A DNA stretch of 64,000 bases from positions 387,077 through 451,076 of the forward strand of contig CAMVNO010000001.1 in assembly GCA_947168855.1 (NCBI GenBank), read 5' to 3'. Source of the stretch: an uncultured Clostridia bacterium. Lineage in GTDB: Bacteria > Bacillota > Clostridia > Christensenellales > CAG-138. Below are positions 42,393 through 51,201 of this stretch, piece after piece (the stretch's first letter is position 1; each line of letters begins with the position of its first letter). Position numbers and translations under genes: made by a program. The notes under the pieces were generated by a model, which was not told the origin of the DNA, searched no databases, and was given only the letters and a program-made list of their open reading frames with translations.

Positions 42393-42526
42393 AATCTCTC
42401 CTTTCGCCGCTTCATTCCGGGTAAGGGCGCCCTCCCGGCGGGTGCTTGAACCCCTGCGGTCGTTCCGTGTTTCAACACTCACCCATAACACGGATAAACG
42501 GCGAAAAACGCTGCAATCATGAAAAG

Positions 42527-42560
42527 AAAAATCCGAGAGGGAAAGCTCCCCCTCGGATCC
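42527..42560 (-). terminator. Terminator of the rsmD-coaD operon
   Basis: Minus-strand CCGAGGGGGA / TCCCTCTCGG followed by ATTTTT. Confidence 0.88.
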
Positions 42561-42575
42561 TATCGGATAAATGGC

Positions 42576-43472
42576 TTATTCTTCGTCTTCGTCGTCGTCA
42601 TCGGAGAAGGAGAAGATGCTGCGGCGCTTTTTCTTGGGCGCGGGCTTCTCTTCCTCTTCTTCGTCGTAATCCTCCTCGTCCTCATCGACTTCCTCGATGC
42701 CGAGCATGCGCGCGAAGAACCCCTTCTTGCGCGGCTTCTTCTGCTCCTCTTCCTCGTAATCCTCCTCGTCGTCCTCGGGCTCGGGACGCGGCGCGGGCTT
42801 TACGGGCTTCTGCGGCGCGCGCTGCGGCTCTGCCTGCGGCTTGCGGACAGGCTGCTCGCGGCGCGGCTCGGCGACCGGCGCGGAGATCGGCGCGGGCTCG
42901 GGTTCGGGAACGCGAAGTTCCGGCGCGACGGGTCTCGGATGGATGTCGAGCTCTTCGCGGTTGCCGTTGATCATCTTCATATAGTCGTTCAGATAACGCT
43001 GCACGTCGGCAAGGATGTCGTCCGCATAGGCGCGCGCGCCGTTGCAGATCGAATCGGCGTTCTCCTCCGCCGCCTCTCTGAGATCGTCCGCGCGCTTCAC
43101 CGCCGCCTGATAGATCGAGCTTTCGGTGATCAATGACTCGTATTCGGCGACCGCCTGATTGTAGACGTCCGCAGCAGCCTGCTGCGCCTCGTTGCGCATA
43201 TCGTCCGCATCCTTCTGCGCTTCCGCAACGATCTGGTCTGCCTGCTCGTTCGCGTCGCGAAGCGTGTTCTCCTTCTCCGCGATGATGCCGCTCGCTCTTC
43301 TGATATCCTCCGGAATCGTCGCCTTGAGATCATCCAAAAGAGCCAGGAGCTCGTCCTCGTCCACAATGCGGCGATTGCCCGCGTTGTTGAATCTCGGTTT
43401 CGGGCTGTCCGCCACGAGTTGTTCGATCTTCGAAAGGATGCTGAAGATTTTCATTGTCTGTACGCCGTTCAT
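42576..43472 (-). CDS. Coiled-coil cytosolic protein with acidic/basic tail
   Basis: A 298-residue protein. A long alpha-helical coiled coil rich in Ala, Glu and Gln occupies about 40-160 (EKENTLRDANEQADQIVAEA), reminiscent of ATPase b-subunit or DivIVA-like helices. The rest is a Pro/Arg/Glu-rich linker and highly charged tail (DEDEEDYDEEEEEKP, then KKKRR and DDDDEDEE). It has no signal peptide. The ATG at 43472 overlaps the coaD stop (ATGA). A downstream ATG at 43454 (MKIFSILSKIEQL) is an alternative. Function is not known; a cell-envelope role is only suggested by shape. Confidence 0.72.
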   Translation of the reverse strand: MNGVQTMKIFSILSKIEQLVADSPKPRFNNAGNRRIVDEDELLALLDDLKATIPEDIRRASGIIAEKENTLRDANEQADQIVAEAQKDADDMRNEAQQAAADVYNQAVAEYESLITESSIYQAAVKRADDLREAAEENADSICNGARAYADDILADVQRYLNDYMKMINGNREELDIHPRPVAPELRVPEPEPAPISAPVAEPRREQPVRKPQAEPQRAPQKPVKPAPRPEPEDDEEDYEEEEQKKPRKKGFFARMLGIEEVDEDEEDYDEEEEEKPAPKKKRRSIFSFSDDDDEDEE

Positions 43473-43960
43473 TTCTGCCTTGCCAACCTTTCCCGTAAAT
43501 AATGATAATTGCACTGCGGAACCAACCCTTCGATGGAACCGCCCATTTCTCCGATTTCACGCACATTCGAGCTTGACAGGAACGAATGCGCGGGATTTGC
43601 CATAAAGTACACCGTGCGGATCTCCGGATCCAGATGCCGGTTCACCGCGTCGATCTGGAATTCGTACTCGAAATCCGTGATCGCGCGAAGACCGCGGATG
43701 ATGTACTGCGCGCCGATCTGCTTTGCATAGTCGACCAGCAGCCCCGAGAACGAACCGGACCGGACATTCCGGAAGCCTTCCGATTTGATCATGCGGCCGA
43801 TCATCTCAACGCGCTCGTCGATCGAAAACACCGGCGACTTTGCGCTGTTGTTCAGCACCGCCACATATACTTCGTCGAACAGCCCCGCGGCATTTTTGAG
43901 CACGTCGAGATGTCCGATCGTAAACGGATCGAAGCTCCCCGGATATACAGCGATCTTCAT
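43469..43960 (-). CDS. coaD: Phosphopantetheine adenylyltransferase
   Basis: A 163-residue enzyme that transfers AMP to 4'-phosphopantetheine in coenzyme A synthesis. It has the PGSFDPFTIGHLDV nucleotide-binding motif, YIIRGLRAITDFEYE and SSSNVREIGEMGG. The ATG overlaps the rsmD stop. This rsmD-coaD arrangement is conserved in Firmicutes. Confidence 0.95.
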   Translation of the reverse strand: MKIAVYPGSFDPFTIGHLDVLKNAAGLFDEVYVAVLNNSAKSPVFSIDERVEMIGRMIKSEGFRNVRSGSFSGLLVDYAKQIGAQYIIRGLRAITDFEYEFQIDAVNRHLDPEIRTVYFMANPAHSFLSSSNVREIGEMGGSIEGLVPQCNYHYLRERLARQK

Positions 43961-44517
43961 ATTCCGTCCTCCTCGATCAATGAATACCCGCACTTGCCGA
44001 ACCGCTTGGTCCGCACAATGCGATAGATCCCCGGTTCGTCCTTCGGCGCGAGCGCCGCCGCATGCTCCAGCACGACGACCCCGCCCGGAAGGATCAGATG
44101 CGACACGAACAGCCGTTTCACCGCGTCTTCGGAAAGTCCCTCCCGATACGGCGGATCCAGAAACGCCATGTCGAACGCTTCGCCCGCCGAAGAAAGCCGG
44201 TCGATCGCCGCCGTGTAATCAAGGTTCATCGTCCCTGCGATCTCCGAAAACCCGAGCGCCGCGATGTTCCGCCGGATGATCTCGACGCAGGCGGGATTGC
44301 GGTCGTTCCACACCACACGCTTTGCGCCGCGCGACGCGGCTTCCAATCCGAGGCTGCCGCTTCCCGCGAACAGATCCAGCACCTTTGCGTACGGGATCCG
44401 AAACTGCAGGGAGCCGAACATTGCCTCCTTCACGCGGTCCAGCGTCGGTCGGGTTTCTAAGCCTTCGAGCGTTTCGATCTTTCGTCCGCGGGCGCTGCCC
44501 GCAATGATTCTGACCAT
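43957..44517 (-). CDS. rsmD: 16S rRNA m2G966 methyltransferase
   Basis: A 186-residue Rossmann methyltransferase that modifies G966 of 16S rRNA. Motifs are RIIAGSARGRK, VKEAMFGSLQ, VLDLFAGSGSLGLEAASRGA (SAM) and FLDPPYREG (catalytic). The ATG at 44517 is preceded by AGGGG; the frame extends 20 codons upstream with no site. First gene of the operon. Confidence 0.93.
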   Translation of the reverse strand: MVRIIAGSARGRKIETLEGLETRPTLDRVKEAMFGSLQFRIPYAKVLDLFAGSGSLGLEAASRGAKRVVWNDRNPACVEIIRRNIAALGFSEIAGTMNLDYTAAIDRLSSAGEAFDMAFLDPPYREGLSEDAVKRLFVSHLILPGGVVVLEHAAALAPKDEPGIYRIVRTKRFGKCGYSLIEEDGI

Positions 44518-44548
44518 AGAAACCCCTATATCTTGTATTGTGTATCCC

Positions 44549-44577
44549 ATTTTAGCACCAAGGTATAGAAATTGCAA
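44549..44577 (-). promoter_or_regulatory. Promoter of the rsmD-coaD operon
   Basis: Minus-strand TTGCAA (44572-44577) and TAAAAT (44549-44554) with 17 bases between. Confidence 0.75.
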
Positions 44578-44655
44578 TAGTTTTTGAATATTTTGTTAAC
44601 ATTTTTTCGATATATTATGTCCTGGTAAAATTTCGGTCAAATCCGACCAAAAGAA

Positions 44656-44684
44656 TTGACTTTTTAACAGCGTTCTTGTAGAAT
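44656..44684 (+). promoter_or_regulatory. alr promoter
   Basis: TTGACT (44656-44661) and TAGAAT (44679-44684), 17-base spacer. Confidence 0.78.
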
Positions 44685-44711
44685 TACCTTCGGAAAAAAG
44701 GGGGCGAAACT

Positions 44712-45827
44712 ATGCTTCGCAGTACACATGCGGTCGTTCATCTGCCCGCATTCTTAAAAAACATCCGGCTTGCCAAGCGCAGGCTGAAGCCCGAAACGAA
44801 ATTCATGGCGGTCATCAAGGCCAACGCGTACGGTCATGGCATCGTAGAGGTCGGAAAATATCTGGAGCAATCCGGCATCGTCGACATGTTCGCGGTCGCC
44901 ATTCCGGAGGAGGGCGTGCGGCTTCGCGCCTGCGGCGTGACGCTGCCGATCCTGATCCTCGGCGTCACCGACCCCGATCACGTTCCCGTCGTCGTCGGCA
45001 ACGAGCTGACCTCCGCCGTCTTTACGGCAAAGCAGGTCCTTTCCTTCGAGCGCTGCGCCGTCGCCTCCGGCAAGACCGCGCACGTGCACATCAAGCTCGA
45101 TACCGGCATGCACCGCATCGGCGTGACGGACGACGCCATGCTCGAAGAGCTTCTGGACGCATTCGACGCCTGCCCGCACGTTTCGATGGACGGCGTGTTC
45201 ACGCACTTTGCCAAGTCCGAATCCGATCCGGCGTTTACGCATCTGCAGGCGCAGCGGTTCGACGCGTTCGTCGCGAAGATTCGTGCGCGCGGCTATCACC
45301 CCATCGTGCACGCGGCGAACTCCGCGGCAACGCTCGATTTCCCGGAGCTGCAGTACGACATGGTCCGTTTCGGCATCGCGCTGTACGGCTACCATCCGGA
45401 CGCCAGGCGCAGCGCAGGCAGCGGGTTGACGCCGGTGATGTCGCTGATCACCTACATCAGCAATCTCAAGACGATCCCGGCGGGCGAAGGCGTCAGTTAC
45501 GGACTCCGGTTCATCGCCTCCCGCCCCACGCGTGTTGCCACACTGCCGGTCGGTTACGGCGACGGCTACAAGCGCTGTCTCACCGGCAAGGCGGACGTGC
45601 TGATCGGCGGCGTTCGCTGTCCGCAGATCGGAACGATCTGCATGGACCAGATGATGGTCGACGTTTCCGAGGTCCCGGGCGTCGCGATCGGCGACGAAGC
45701 CGTGCTGATCGGTCGGCAGGGCAACGAAATGATCACCGCCGACGAGCTTGCGGACAAGGCAAACACGATCTCCTACGAGATCCTGCTTTCCTTCAACGAC
45801 CGCGTTCCGCGCGTATATGAAAAATAA
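44712..45827 (+). CDS. alr: Alanine racemase
   Basis: A 371-residue PLP enzyme converting L- to D-alanine for peptidoglycan. The PLP lysine is in FMAVIKANAYGHG near residue 35, with YGDGYKR and the C-terminal CMDQMMVDV that carries the catalytic Tyr-domain contacts; MVRFGIALYGYHP is also present. AAGGGGG precedes the ATG. It is monocistronic with a good terminator. Confidence 0.96.
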   Translation: MLRSTHAVVHLPAFLKNIRLAKRRLKPETKFMAVIKANAYGHGIVEVGKYLEQSGIVDMFAVAIPEEGVRLRACGVTLPILILGVTDPDHVPVVVGNELTSAVFTAKQVLSFERCAVASGKTAHVHIKLDTGMHRIGVTDDAMLEELLDAFDACPHVSMDGVFTHFAKSESDPAFTHLQAQRFDAFVAKIRARGYHPIVHAANSAATLDFPELQYDMVRFGIALYGYHPDARRSAGSGLTPVMSLITYISNLKTIPAGEGVSYGLRFIASRPTRVATLPVGYGDGYKRCLTGKADVLIGGVRCPQIGTICMDQMMVDVSEVPGVAIGDEAVLIGRQGNEMITADELADKANTISYEILLSFNDRVPRVYEK

Positions 45828-45832
45828 CCGAA

Positions 45833-45859
45833 CCGCCGCCCTTTGGGACGGCGTTTTTT
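45833..45859 (+). terminator. Terminator of alr
   Basis: The stem CGCCGCCC / GGGACGGCG is followed by six T. The next promoter's -35 box starts two bases later. Confidence 0.9.
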
Positions 45860-45860
45860 C

Positions 45861-45890
45861 TTGACGCGAACCGCTTGCATTCGCTATAAT
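45861..45890 (+). promoter_or_regulatory. Promoter of the YibE/F-like gene, possibly leaderless
   Basis: TTGACG (45861-45866) and TATAAT (45885-45890), 18-base spacer. The -10 box ends seven bases before the ATG at 45898. Confidence 0.78.
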
Positions 45891-45897
45891 GAGAGAC

Positions 45898-47274
45898 ATG
45901 AAAGAACGGATAAACAGCCTGATTACGTGGCTCAAAAAGCCGAAAACATGGATCGCCGCCGCGATCGTTCTCCTGATCCTTGCGGCGGGCGTCGTGTCTG
46001 CGCTGATGCTGCGCCGTCCGATCGCGAAGTACAACGCCGACCGGGACGACGCGAAGCAGGCGTATTTTACGCACCTTGCGCTTGCGGCGGACAGCAACCG
46101 CATCCTGTTTGAGACCGGTGCGCTGCCCGAAGGGTACGCGGACGCCGAAGACGCGCTGCACTCCACCTCCTACGCCTACGCAACGGTTCTGGAGGTGCTG
46201 GAGGACGATTCGCACGAGGACGAAACGACCGAGAACGTTCACGTCGGGTCCCAGAAGCTTCTCGTGGAGATCACGACCGGCGAGTTCAAGGGACGCAGGC
46301 TTGAGATCATGAACTACATGAGCAAGCTTTTTGACAAGCACGCCGAACAAGGCACCTCGCTGCTCGTTTATCTGCTGGCGACCCGCAAAAGCGCGGCGGA
46401 CGACGCGCCTTCCCTCTCCGTCTCGGTCATGAACTACAACCGTCAATGGCTGCTCTTCGGGCTTGCCGCGATCTTCCTGCTCGTCACGATCCTCGTCGGC
46501 GGGAAGGTCGGCTTCCGGTCGATCCTCGGGCTTGCGCTGACGCTTGCCGCCGTCGTCTTTATCCTCGTTCCCGCGCTGCTGCGAGGCTTTTACGCGATCC
46601 CGCTCACGCTGCTCCTCTGCGTTTTGATGACCGTCGTCTGCTTTGTGCTGCTCGACGGGCTGAGCCGCAAGACGCTCTCCGCGATCCTCGGTACGGTCGC
46701 GGGGTTCTGCGTTGCGTGCGTGTTCGCCGTGATCGCAAGCCGGATCGCGCATCTCGACGGGCTCGAATACAACGTTGCCGAGACCGACACGCTGATCCAG
46801 GCGAAATATCAGGGCACGCTGATCAACATCCGCGGGCTGTTCGTGTCCGGCATCATCATCTCCGCTCTGGGCGCCGTTATGGACGTTGCGATGAGCATCT
46901 CCTCCTCGGTCAACGAGCTCAAAACGGTCAATCCGGATCTGGGCTTTTCCGCGCTGTTCAAAAGCGGCATGCGCATCGGACGCGACGCGGTCGGCACCAT
47001 GACGAACACACTGATCCTGGCGTTCACCGGCGGCGCGCTCGTCAACCTGCTTCTGATAAAGTATTACAGCTGGGATGTGAAGGCGATCCTCTCCGGCGAC
47101 TATATCACGCACGAGGTCATCACCGGCATCTCCGGCAGCATCGGGCTGATCCTTGCCGTGCCGCTGACCGCGCTGATCGCCTCCGCCCTATGCGGGCGCA
47201 TGCAGACGCCTTCGCCTCTCGTTCAGCCGATCGCGAACAAACCCGCCCGCAAGCAGAAAAAGAAATCCCGCTGA
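45898..47274 (+). CDS. YibE/F family membrane protein
   Basis: A 458-residue membrane protein of the YibE/F family, whose function is not established. An N-terminal helix (TWIAAAIVLLILAAGVVSAL) precedes an extracytoplasmic domain of about 130 residues. Six or seven helices follow from about 185 to 440, containing IRGLFVSGIIISALGAVMDVA and AVGTMTNTLILAFTGGAL. The ATG at 45898 has no clear Shine-Dalgarno; an ATG nine bases upstream overlaps the -10 box. Its last 87 bases overlap the convergent membrane protein gene. Confidence 0.86.
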   Translation: MKERINSLITWLKKPKTWIAAAIVLLILAAGVVSALMLRRPIAKYNADRDDAKQAYFTHLALAADSNRILFETGALPEGYADAEDALHSTSYAYATVLEVLEDDSHEDETTENVHVGSQKLLVEITTGEFKGRRLEIMNYMSKLFDKHAEQGTSLLVYLLATRKSAADDAPSLSVSVMNYNRQWLLFGLAAIFLLVTILVGGKVGFRSILGLALTLAAVVFILVPALLRGFYAIPLTLLLCVLMTVVCFVLLDGLSRKTLSAILGTVAGFCVACVFAVIASRIAHLDGLEYNVAETDTLIQAKYQGTLINIRGLFVSGIIISALGAVMDVAMSISSSVNELKTVNPDLGFSALFKSGMRIGRDAVGTMTNTLILAFTGGALVNLLLIKYYSWDVKAILSGDYITHEVITGISGSIGLILAVPLTALIASALCGRMQTPSPLVQPIANKPARKQKKKSR

Positions 47275-47766
47275 CTGCGCCGTGAGCGCGTCGCCTGTTC
47301 CGAGCTCCAGCACCGCGCTGCGGAACAGCATATAATCCCCGATCATTTGAAAGAACAGCATCACAAAGGGCGCCGCAACAATCGCGAGCGCCTTTGCGTT
47401 TGCGTCGCGGCAGAAGAGCGCGCAGCCCAGCAGCGTCGGTGCGGCGATCAGCAGCCCCTGTTCAAGAAACAGCGGCAGCGCGTCGCAGAGCTTCCAGCCC
47501 AGAAACCCGCCGAACAGCGCCGCAAGCAGCGCGCCGAACGGATGATCCGTCGGGCACAGCGCCGCAGTCAGCAGGAAAAACGCGCACGGTGCAAAGCACA
47601 GCCGCACGGACGGCGTTCTGAGCGACGGAAGCCAGCTCAGTCCGAACACGACCGGCGCAAGGCACAGCAGCACGAGCTTTTCGTGCCGGAACAGCAGCGT
47701 GTCGAACCATCCGCCCGCCGTCAGCAAAAGCAGGATCAAAAGCGCGATCCGCGCAGTCCACATCAT
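47188..47766 (-). CDS. Hydrophobic membrane protein, unassigned
   Basis: A 192-residue protein with five to six predicted membrane helices (IALLILLLLTAGGWF at the N-terminus, CFAPCAFFLLTAAL near 60) and a basic tail RDRLNERRRRLHAPA. No family is recognised. The start is uncertain: two ATG codons at 47766 and 47763 follow a GGGGGATG element inside a terminator stem. It overlaps YibE/F tail-to-tail by 87 bases. Codon composition is normal for this genome. Confidence 0.6.
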   Translation of the reverse strand: MMWTARIALLILLLLTAGGWFDTLLFRHEKLVLLCLAPVVFGLSWLPSLRTPSVRLCFAPCAFFLLTAALCPTDHPFGALLAALFGGFLGWKLCDALPLFLEQGLLIAAPTLLGCALFCRDANAKALAIVAAPFVMLFFQMIGDYMLFRSAVLELGTGDALTAQSAGFLFLLAGGFVRDRLNERRRRLHAPA

Positions 47767-47767
47767 A

Positions 47768-47807
47768 AAAAACACATCCCCCGTTTTTTTCGGATAGGAT
47801 GTGTTTT
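47768..47807 (-). terminator. Terminator after the mocA-guaD fusion gene
   Basis: Minus-strand stem AAACACATCC / GGATGTGTTT with a loop, followed by TTTTATG. The T-run overlaps the start of the downstream membrane protein gene. Confidence 0.7.
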
Positions 47808-47824
47808 TGCTTGTTTTTTATGCG

Positions 47825-49660
47825 TTATTTCAGGCGCTTGCCCTCACCGTACACCGCAACGATGTCCTTCGGCTCGGCAATATAGACCGCGCGGTCGAAG
47901 CGCTCCCGCAGCGTCAGCCGTTCCGTGTCCGGGTATTCGCGGTCGTCGATGACCACGGCATGCAGCCGGTCGCCCTTTTGGAATCCGGGCTTTGCGCCGA
48001 AGCAGAGCGCCCCGGCGGTCGTGCCGAGATAATACCCCTCCGCCACGGAGAGGAACGGCAGCGTCCAGCCGCTTTCGATGCGCTTGATCTTTGACGCGCG
48101 AATCGACATCTGGATCACGTTCAGCATCGAAAGATTCGCGCCGCCCGCGATATCGCTGCCGAGCACGACATGGATCCCCTCGTCGAGCATCGTGCGGATC
48201 GGCGCCACGCCGCTCGATATATTCGTATTTGAATCCGCGCAATGCACCACGGTCACGCCGTGCGCCTTGATTGCCGCGCGCTCGCGCTCATCGCTGTAGA
48301 TGCAGTGCGCCATCAGCGTGCCGCTCTTCCACAGCCCGTATTTTTCGTAGGTCTCCCAGTACTGTCTGCAGTCCGGATGCAGCTGCAGCACCCACGCGAT
48401 CTCGCTTGTGTTTTCGGAAAGATGTGACTGCACCGGCAGGTTCCGTTCGTTTGCGATCTTTCCGAGCCATTCCATCAGCTCGTTCGTGCACGACGGCGTG
48501 AACCGCGGCGTGATGATCGGGCGGATCCTTGTAAACCGGTCGCAGGCGTCGAGCCAGCGCAGCGTTTCGCGCTTGCTCTCCTTCGTCATCTCGCAGTAAT
48601 ATTCGGGGCTGTTGCGGTCCATATTGACCTTGCCGACATAGCCCGAAACGCCCGCGCGCTCAAGCTCCTCCATCAGCACCAGCGTCGCGTCCGTATGAAG
48701 CGATGAGAACACGGATACGCGCGTCGTGCCGTATTCCACCAGCCGGTCGGCAAGCGCGCGGTAGTGCATCCGCGCGTACTCGGGATCGGCAAACCGCGCC
48801 TCGGTGCGGAACGTGTACGTGTTCAGCCAGTCCAGAAGCGGCAGGTCCATGCCCATGCCGAGCATCGGATACTGCGGCGCATGCAGGTGCATATCGCAGA
48901 ACGACTGCAGGATCAGCGCGTCGCCGTAATCCGCAAGCTGACCGCTTTTGAACCGTTCGGGCAGCGTTTCAAACACGCCCTCGATCACGCCGTCGGCGTT
49001 CAGCACGATATAGCCGTTCCGAACCGCGTCAAGTTCGCCGAGCTTCGGCACGCTCAGGATGTTGCCGTGCAGCACGTACCATTGCGGTTCTTCGCGAAAC
49101 GGCGTGTCGATGTCGTACAGCTCCGCGAGCGGGACCTCGACGGTCGTGAGACGCTCCGGATGCTTTGCGATGACCTGACTGCCGCCGACGTCGCCCGAAA
49201 TCAACAGAAGCTCCGGAAAGAGGTCCTTCGGGAACAGCACAGGATTGCCGCGCCGGTCGTTGGCAATCGGCGCGACGATGCGCGTCGGGTCCCTGTAAAA
49301 CGCGTCTAAAAGCGCGAGAACGGTCGTTTCGGTCACGCGGGGCTGATCCCCCACCGCGTACAGGATCCCGTCCGGATCGTTCTTTAACGCGTTCTCCGTG
49401 CCGATCACAACGCTCGACGCGATCCCGCGCGCGGGATCGGGGTTTTCCGCCACGCGGTACTCCATGCGCTCGGCGACCATGCGGCGCTCCTCCGCACCCG
49501 TCCGCAAAACAACGGTACGCGAAACAAACCGGTCCGAAAGCCGGTCATAGAGCTCCAGCGCGTGCAGGAGCATCGGCTTTCCGTCGATCGGATATGCCAG
49601 CTTGTCGCTGCCGAAGCGTTTGCCGCTGCCGGCAGCCGTCAGTACCAATGCAATTCTCAT
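47825..49660 (-). CDS. MocA-like nucleotidyltransferase fused to guanine deaminase
   Basis: A 611-residue fusion. Residues 1-195 are a MobA/MocA-type NTP transferase (LVLTAAGSGKRFGSDKL, and YAVGDQPRVTETTV), which makes molybdenum cofactor nucleotides such as cytosine dinucleotide. Residues 205-611 are a zinc amidohydrolase resembling guanine deaminase: QSFCDMHLHAPQYPMLG, PVQSHLSENTSEI, MAHCIYSDERE and GSDIAGGANLSMLNVIQMSI. The start ATG overlaps the dihydropyrimidinase stop (ATGA). Fusing cofactor maturation to guanine to xanthine conversion suggests coupling to a molybdenum hydroxylase, which is not in the window. Confidence 0.9.
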   Translation of the reverse strand: MRIALVLTAAGSGKRFGSDKLAYPIDGKPMLLHALELYDRLSDRFVSRTVVLRTGAEERRMVAERMEYRVAENPDPARGIASSVVIGTENALKNDPDGILYAVGDQPRVTETTVLALLDAFYRDPTRIVAPIANDRRGNPVLFPKDLFPELLLISGDVGGSQVIAKHPERLTTVEVPLAELYDIDTPFREEPQWYVLHGNILSVPKLGELDAVRNGYIVLNADGVIEGVFETLPERFKSGQLADYGDALILQSFCDMHLHAPQYPMLGMGMDLPLLDWLNTYTFRTEARFADPEYARMHYRALADRLVEYGTTRVSVFSSLHTDATLVLMEELERAGVSGYVGKVNMDRNSPEYYCEMTKESKRETLRWLDACDRFTRIRPIITPRFTPSCTNELMEWLGKIANERNLPVQSHLSENTSEIAWVLQLHPDCRQYWETYEKYGLWKSGTLMAHCIYSDERERAAIKAHGVTVVHCADSNTNISSGVAPIRTMLDEGIHVVLGSDIAGGANLSMLNVIQMSIRASKIKRIESGWTLPFLSVAEGYYLGTTAGALCFGAKPGFQKGDRLHAVVIDDREYPDTERLTLRERFDRAVYIAEPKDIVAVYGEGKRLK

Positions 49661-51027
49661 TTTCTGTACCTTTCCGAGGGCTTGCGGAAGACGTATCTGC
49701 CGCGGTACGGTTCAACGAGCTTCCCGTTCTCCACGACAAGCTCGCCGTTCAGGAGCACGTCGCGCGTGCGTCCGAGCGCTTTCATGCCCTCATAGGGTGA
49801 ATTGTCGCAGGCGTGCAGGTTCGTCCTCCACGAGATCGTATGCGGCGCGTCCGGATCGAAGATCACAAGATCCGCGTCGGATCCGACGCGCAGCGCGCCC
49901 TTCTGCGGGAACATGCCGAACAGCCTTGCCGCCCGCTCGCTCATCAAAAGCGCCATCTGCTCGAGCGTGATCGCGCCGGTCTGCACCGCGTAGGTATAGA
50001 CGAGCTCCGCGCGGTTTTGAACCCCCGCGCCGCCGTTCGGGATCTTCGTGAAATCGTCCCTGCCGAGCGCCTTCTGCGTCATTGTAAACGAGCAATGGTC
50101 GGTGCCGATAAAGTCGATATCCTTCTTTTTCATGCCGTCGAGGATCGCGGCGCGGTCCTTCGCCTCGCGAAGCGGCGGCGACATCACAAACTTCGCGCCG
50201 TCCGGATCGGCATAGCGCGAAACGTCGAGCGTGAAATATTGCGGGCACGTTTCGGCATAGACCTCCACACCGCGCTTCCGTGCCGCGCGGACCTCCTCGA
50301 GTCCGTCCGCCGTGGACAGATGCACCACCCATGCGGGAGAACCGGAAAGCTCCGCGATCCGCATCAGCCGCGCCACGCCCTCCGCCTCGACCGCCTGCGG
50401 TCGTGAAACCGGATGCGCGGTCGGATCGAAATGCCCTTTTGCCTTCTCCTCGGCGATCCGTGCCTGCAGCACATCGTAGTTTTCGCAATGCACGCCGATC
50501 ACGCCGCCGCGTTCACCGATGTATTTCTGCGCGTCGTAGATCTGCCCGTCGTTCACCCGCATCGCGTCGTAGACCATATACATCTTGAACGAGCTGACGC
50601 CCGCCCGGAACATGTCGTCGACCTCGGCTTTGCGCGCGTCGTTCCATTCGGACACCGCCATGTGAAAGCCGTAGTTTGAGGAGCTCTTCTCCGCCTTTTT
50701 GTGCCAGAGATCGAGCGCGTCGTGCATCGTCATGCCGTGGTCCTGCGTCGCAAAATCGAGCACCGTGGTCGTGCCGCCGACGACCGCCGCCTTGGTGCCG
50801 GTCTCGAAATCGTCCGCCGTGACCGTCACGCCCAGATCAAGGTCGAAATGCGTGTGCGTGTCGATGAAGCCGGCAAAGATGTAACAGCCCGCCGCGTCGA
50901 TCACGCGGTCCGCCGCCGCGTCGATGTTCGGCGCGATCCTTGCGATCGTTCCGTCCTTTATGAGAACGTCCGCCTGTTTCCTGCCGGTCGACCGTACGAC
51001 CGTTCCGTTTTTGATCAGGATCCGCAT
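49657..51027 (-). CDS. Dihydropyrimidinase / D-hydantoinase
   Basis: A 456-residue cyclic amidohydrolase that opens hydantoin or dihydropyrimidine rings. Two-metal motifs include FIDTHTHFDL, SSFKMYMVYDAM (the carbamylated Lys), IGVHCENYD, WVVHLST and DFIGTDHC. The start at 51027 has GGAGG about seven bases upstream. It is coupled to the mocA-guaD fusion. In anaerobic Clostridia, hydantoinase and guanine deaminase genes accompany selenium-dependent molybdenum hydroxylases in purine degradation; that pathway assignment is inference. Confidence 0.9.
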   Translation of the reverse strand: MRILIKNGTVVRSTGRKQADVLIKDGTIARIAPNIDAAADRVIDAAGCYIFAGFIDTHTHFDLDLGVTVTADDFETGTKAAVVGGTTTVLDFATQDHGMTMHDALDLWHKKAEKSSSNYGFHMAVSEWNDARKAEVDDMFRAGVSSFKMYMVYDAMRVNDGQIYDAQKYIGERGGVIGVHCENYDVLQARIAEEKAKGHFDPTAHPVSRPQAVEAEGVARLMRIAELSGSPAWVVHLSTADGLEEVRAARKRGVEVYAETCPQYFTLDVSRYADPDGAKFVMSPPLREAKDRAAILDGMKKKDIDFIGTDHCSFTMTQKALGRDDFTKIPNGGAGVQNRAELVYTYAVQTGAITLEQMALLMSERAARLFGMFPQKGALRVGSDADLVIFDPDAPHTISWRTNLHACDNSPYEGMKALGRTRDVLLNGELVVENGKLVEPYRGRYVFRKPSERYRK

Positions 51028-51097
51028 GATTCTCGCCTCCGCACAAACTTTTACAAATATTATATTATCACAGTCACGTTGTTTTCGCAACAGAAAA

Positions 51098-51117
51098 AGA
51101 ACCCCGAAGGGTTCTTA
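51098..51117 (-). terminator. Terminator of the aminopeptidase gene
   Basis: Minus-strand AAGAACCC / GGGGTTCTT hairpin with TTTTTC. Confidence 0.82.
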
Positions 51118-51201
51118 ATCGTACTATTCCATACGGTACAGATCCATTGCGCGGAACGCTTACGTTTCCCGCGCCCTTTTTATCGGGATGATCTCCCGCT
51201 T

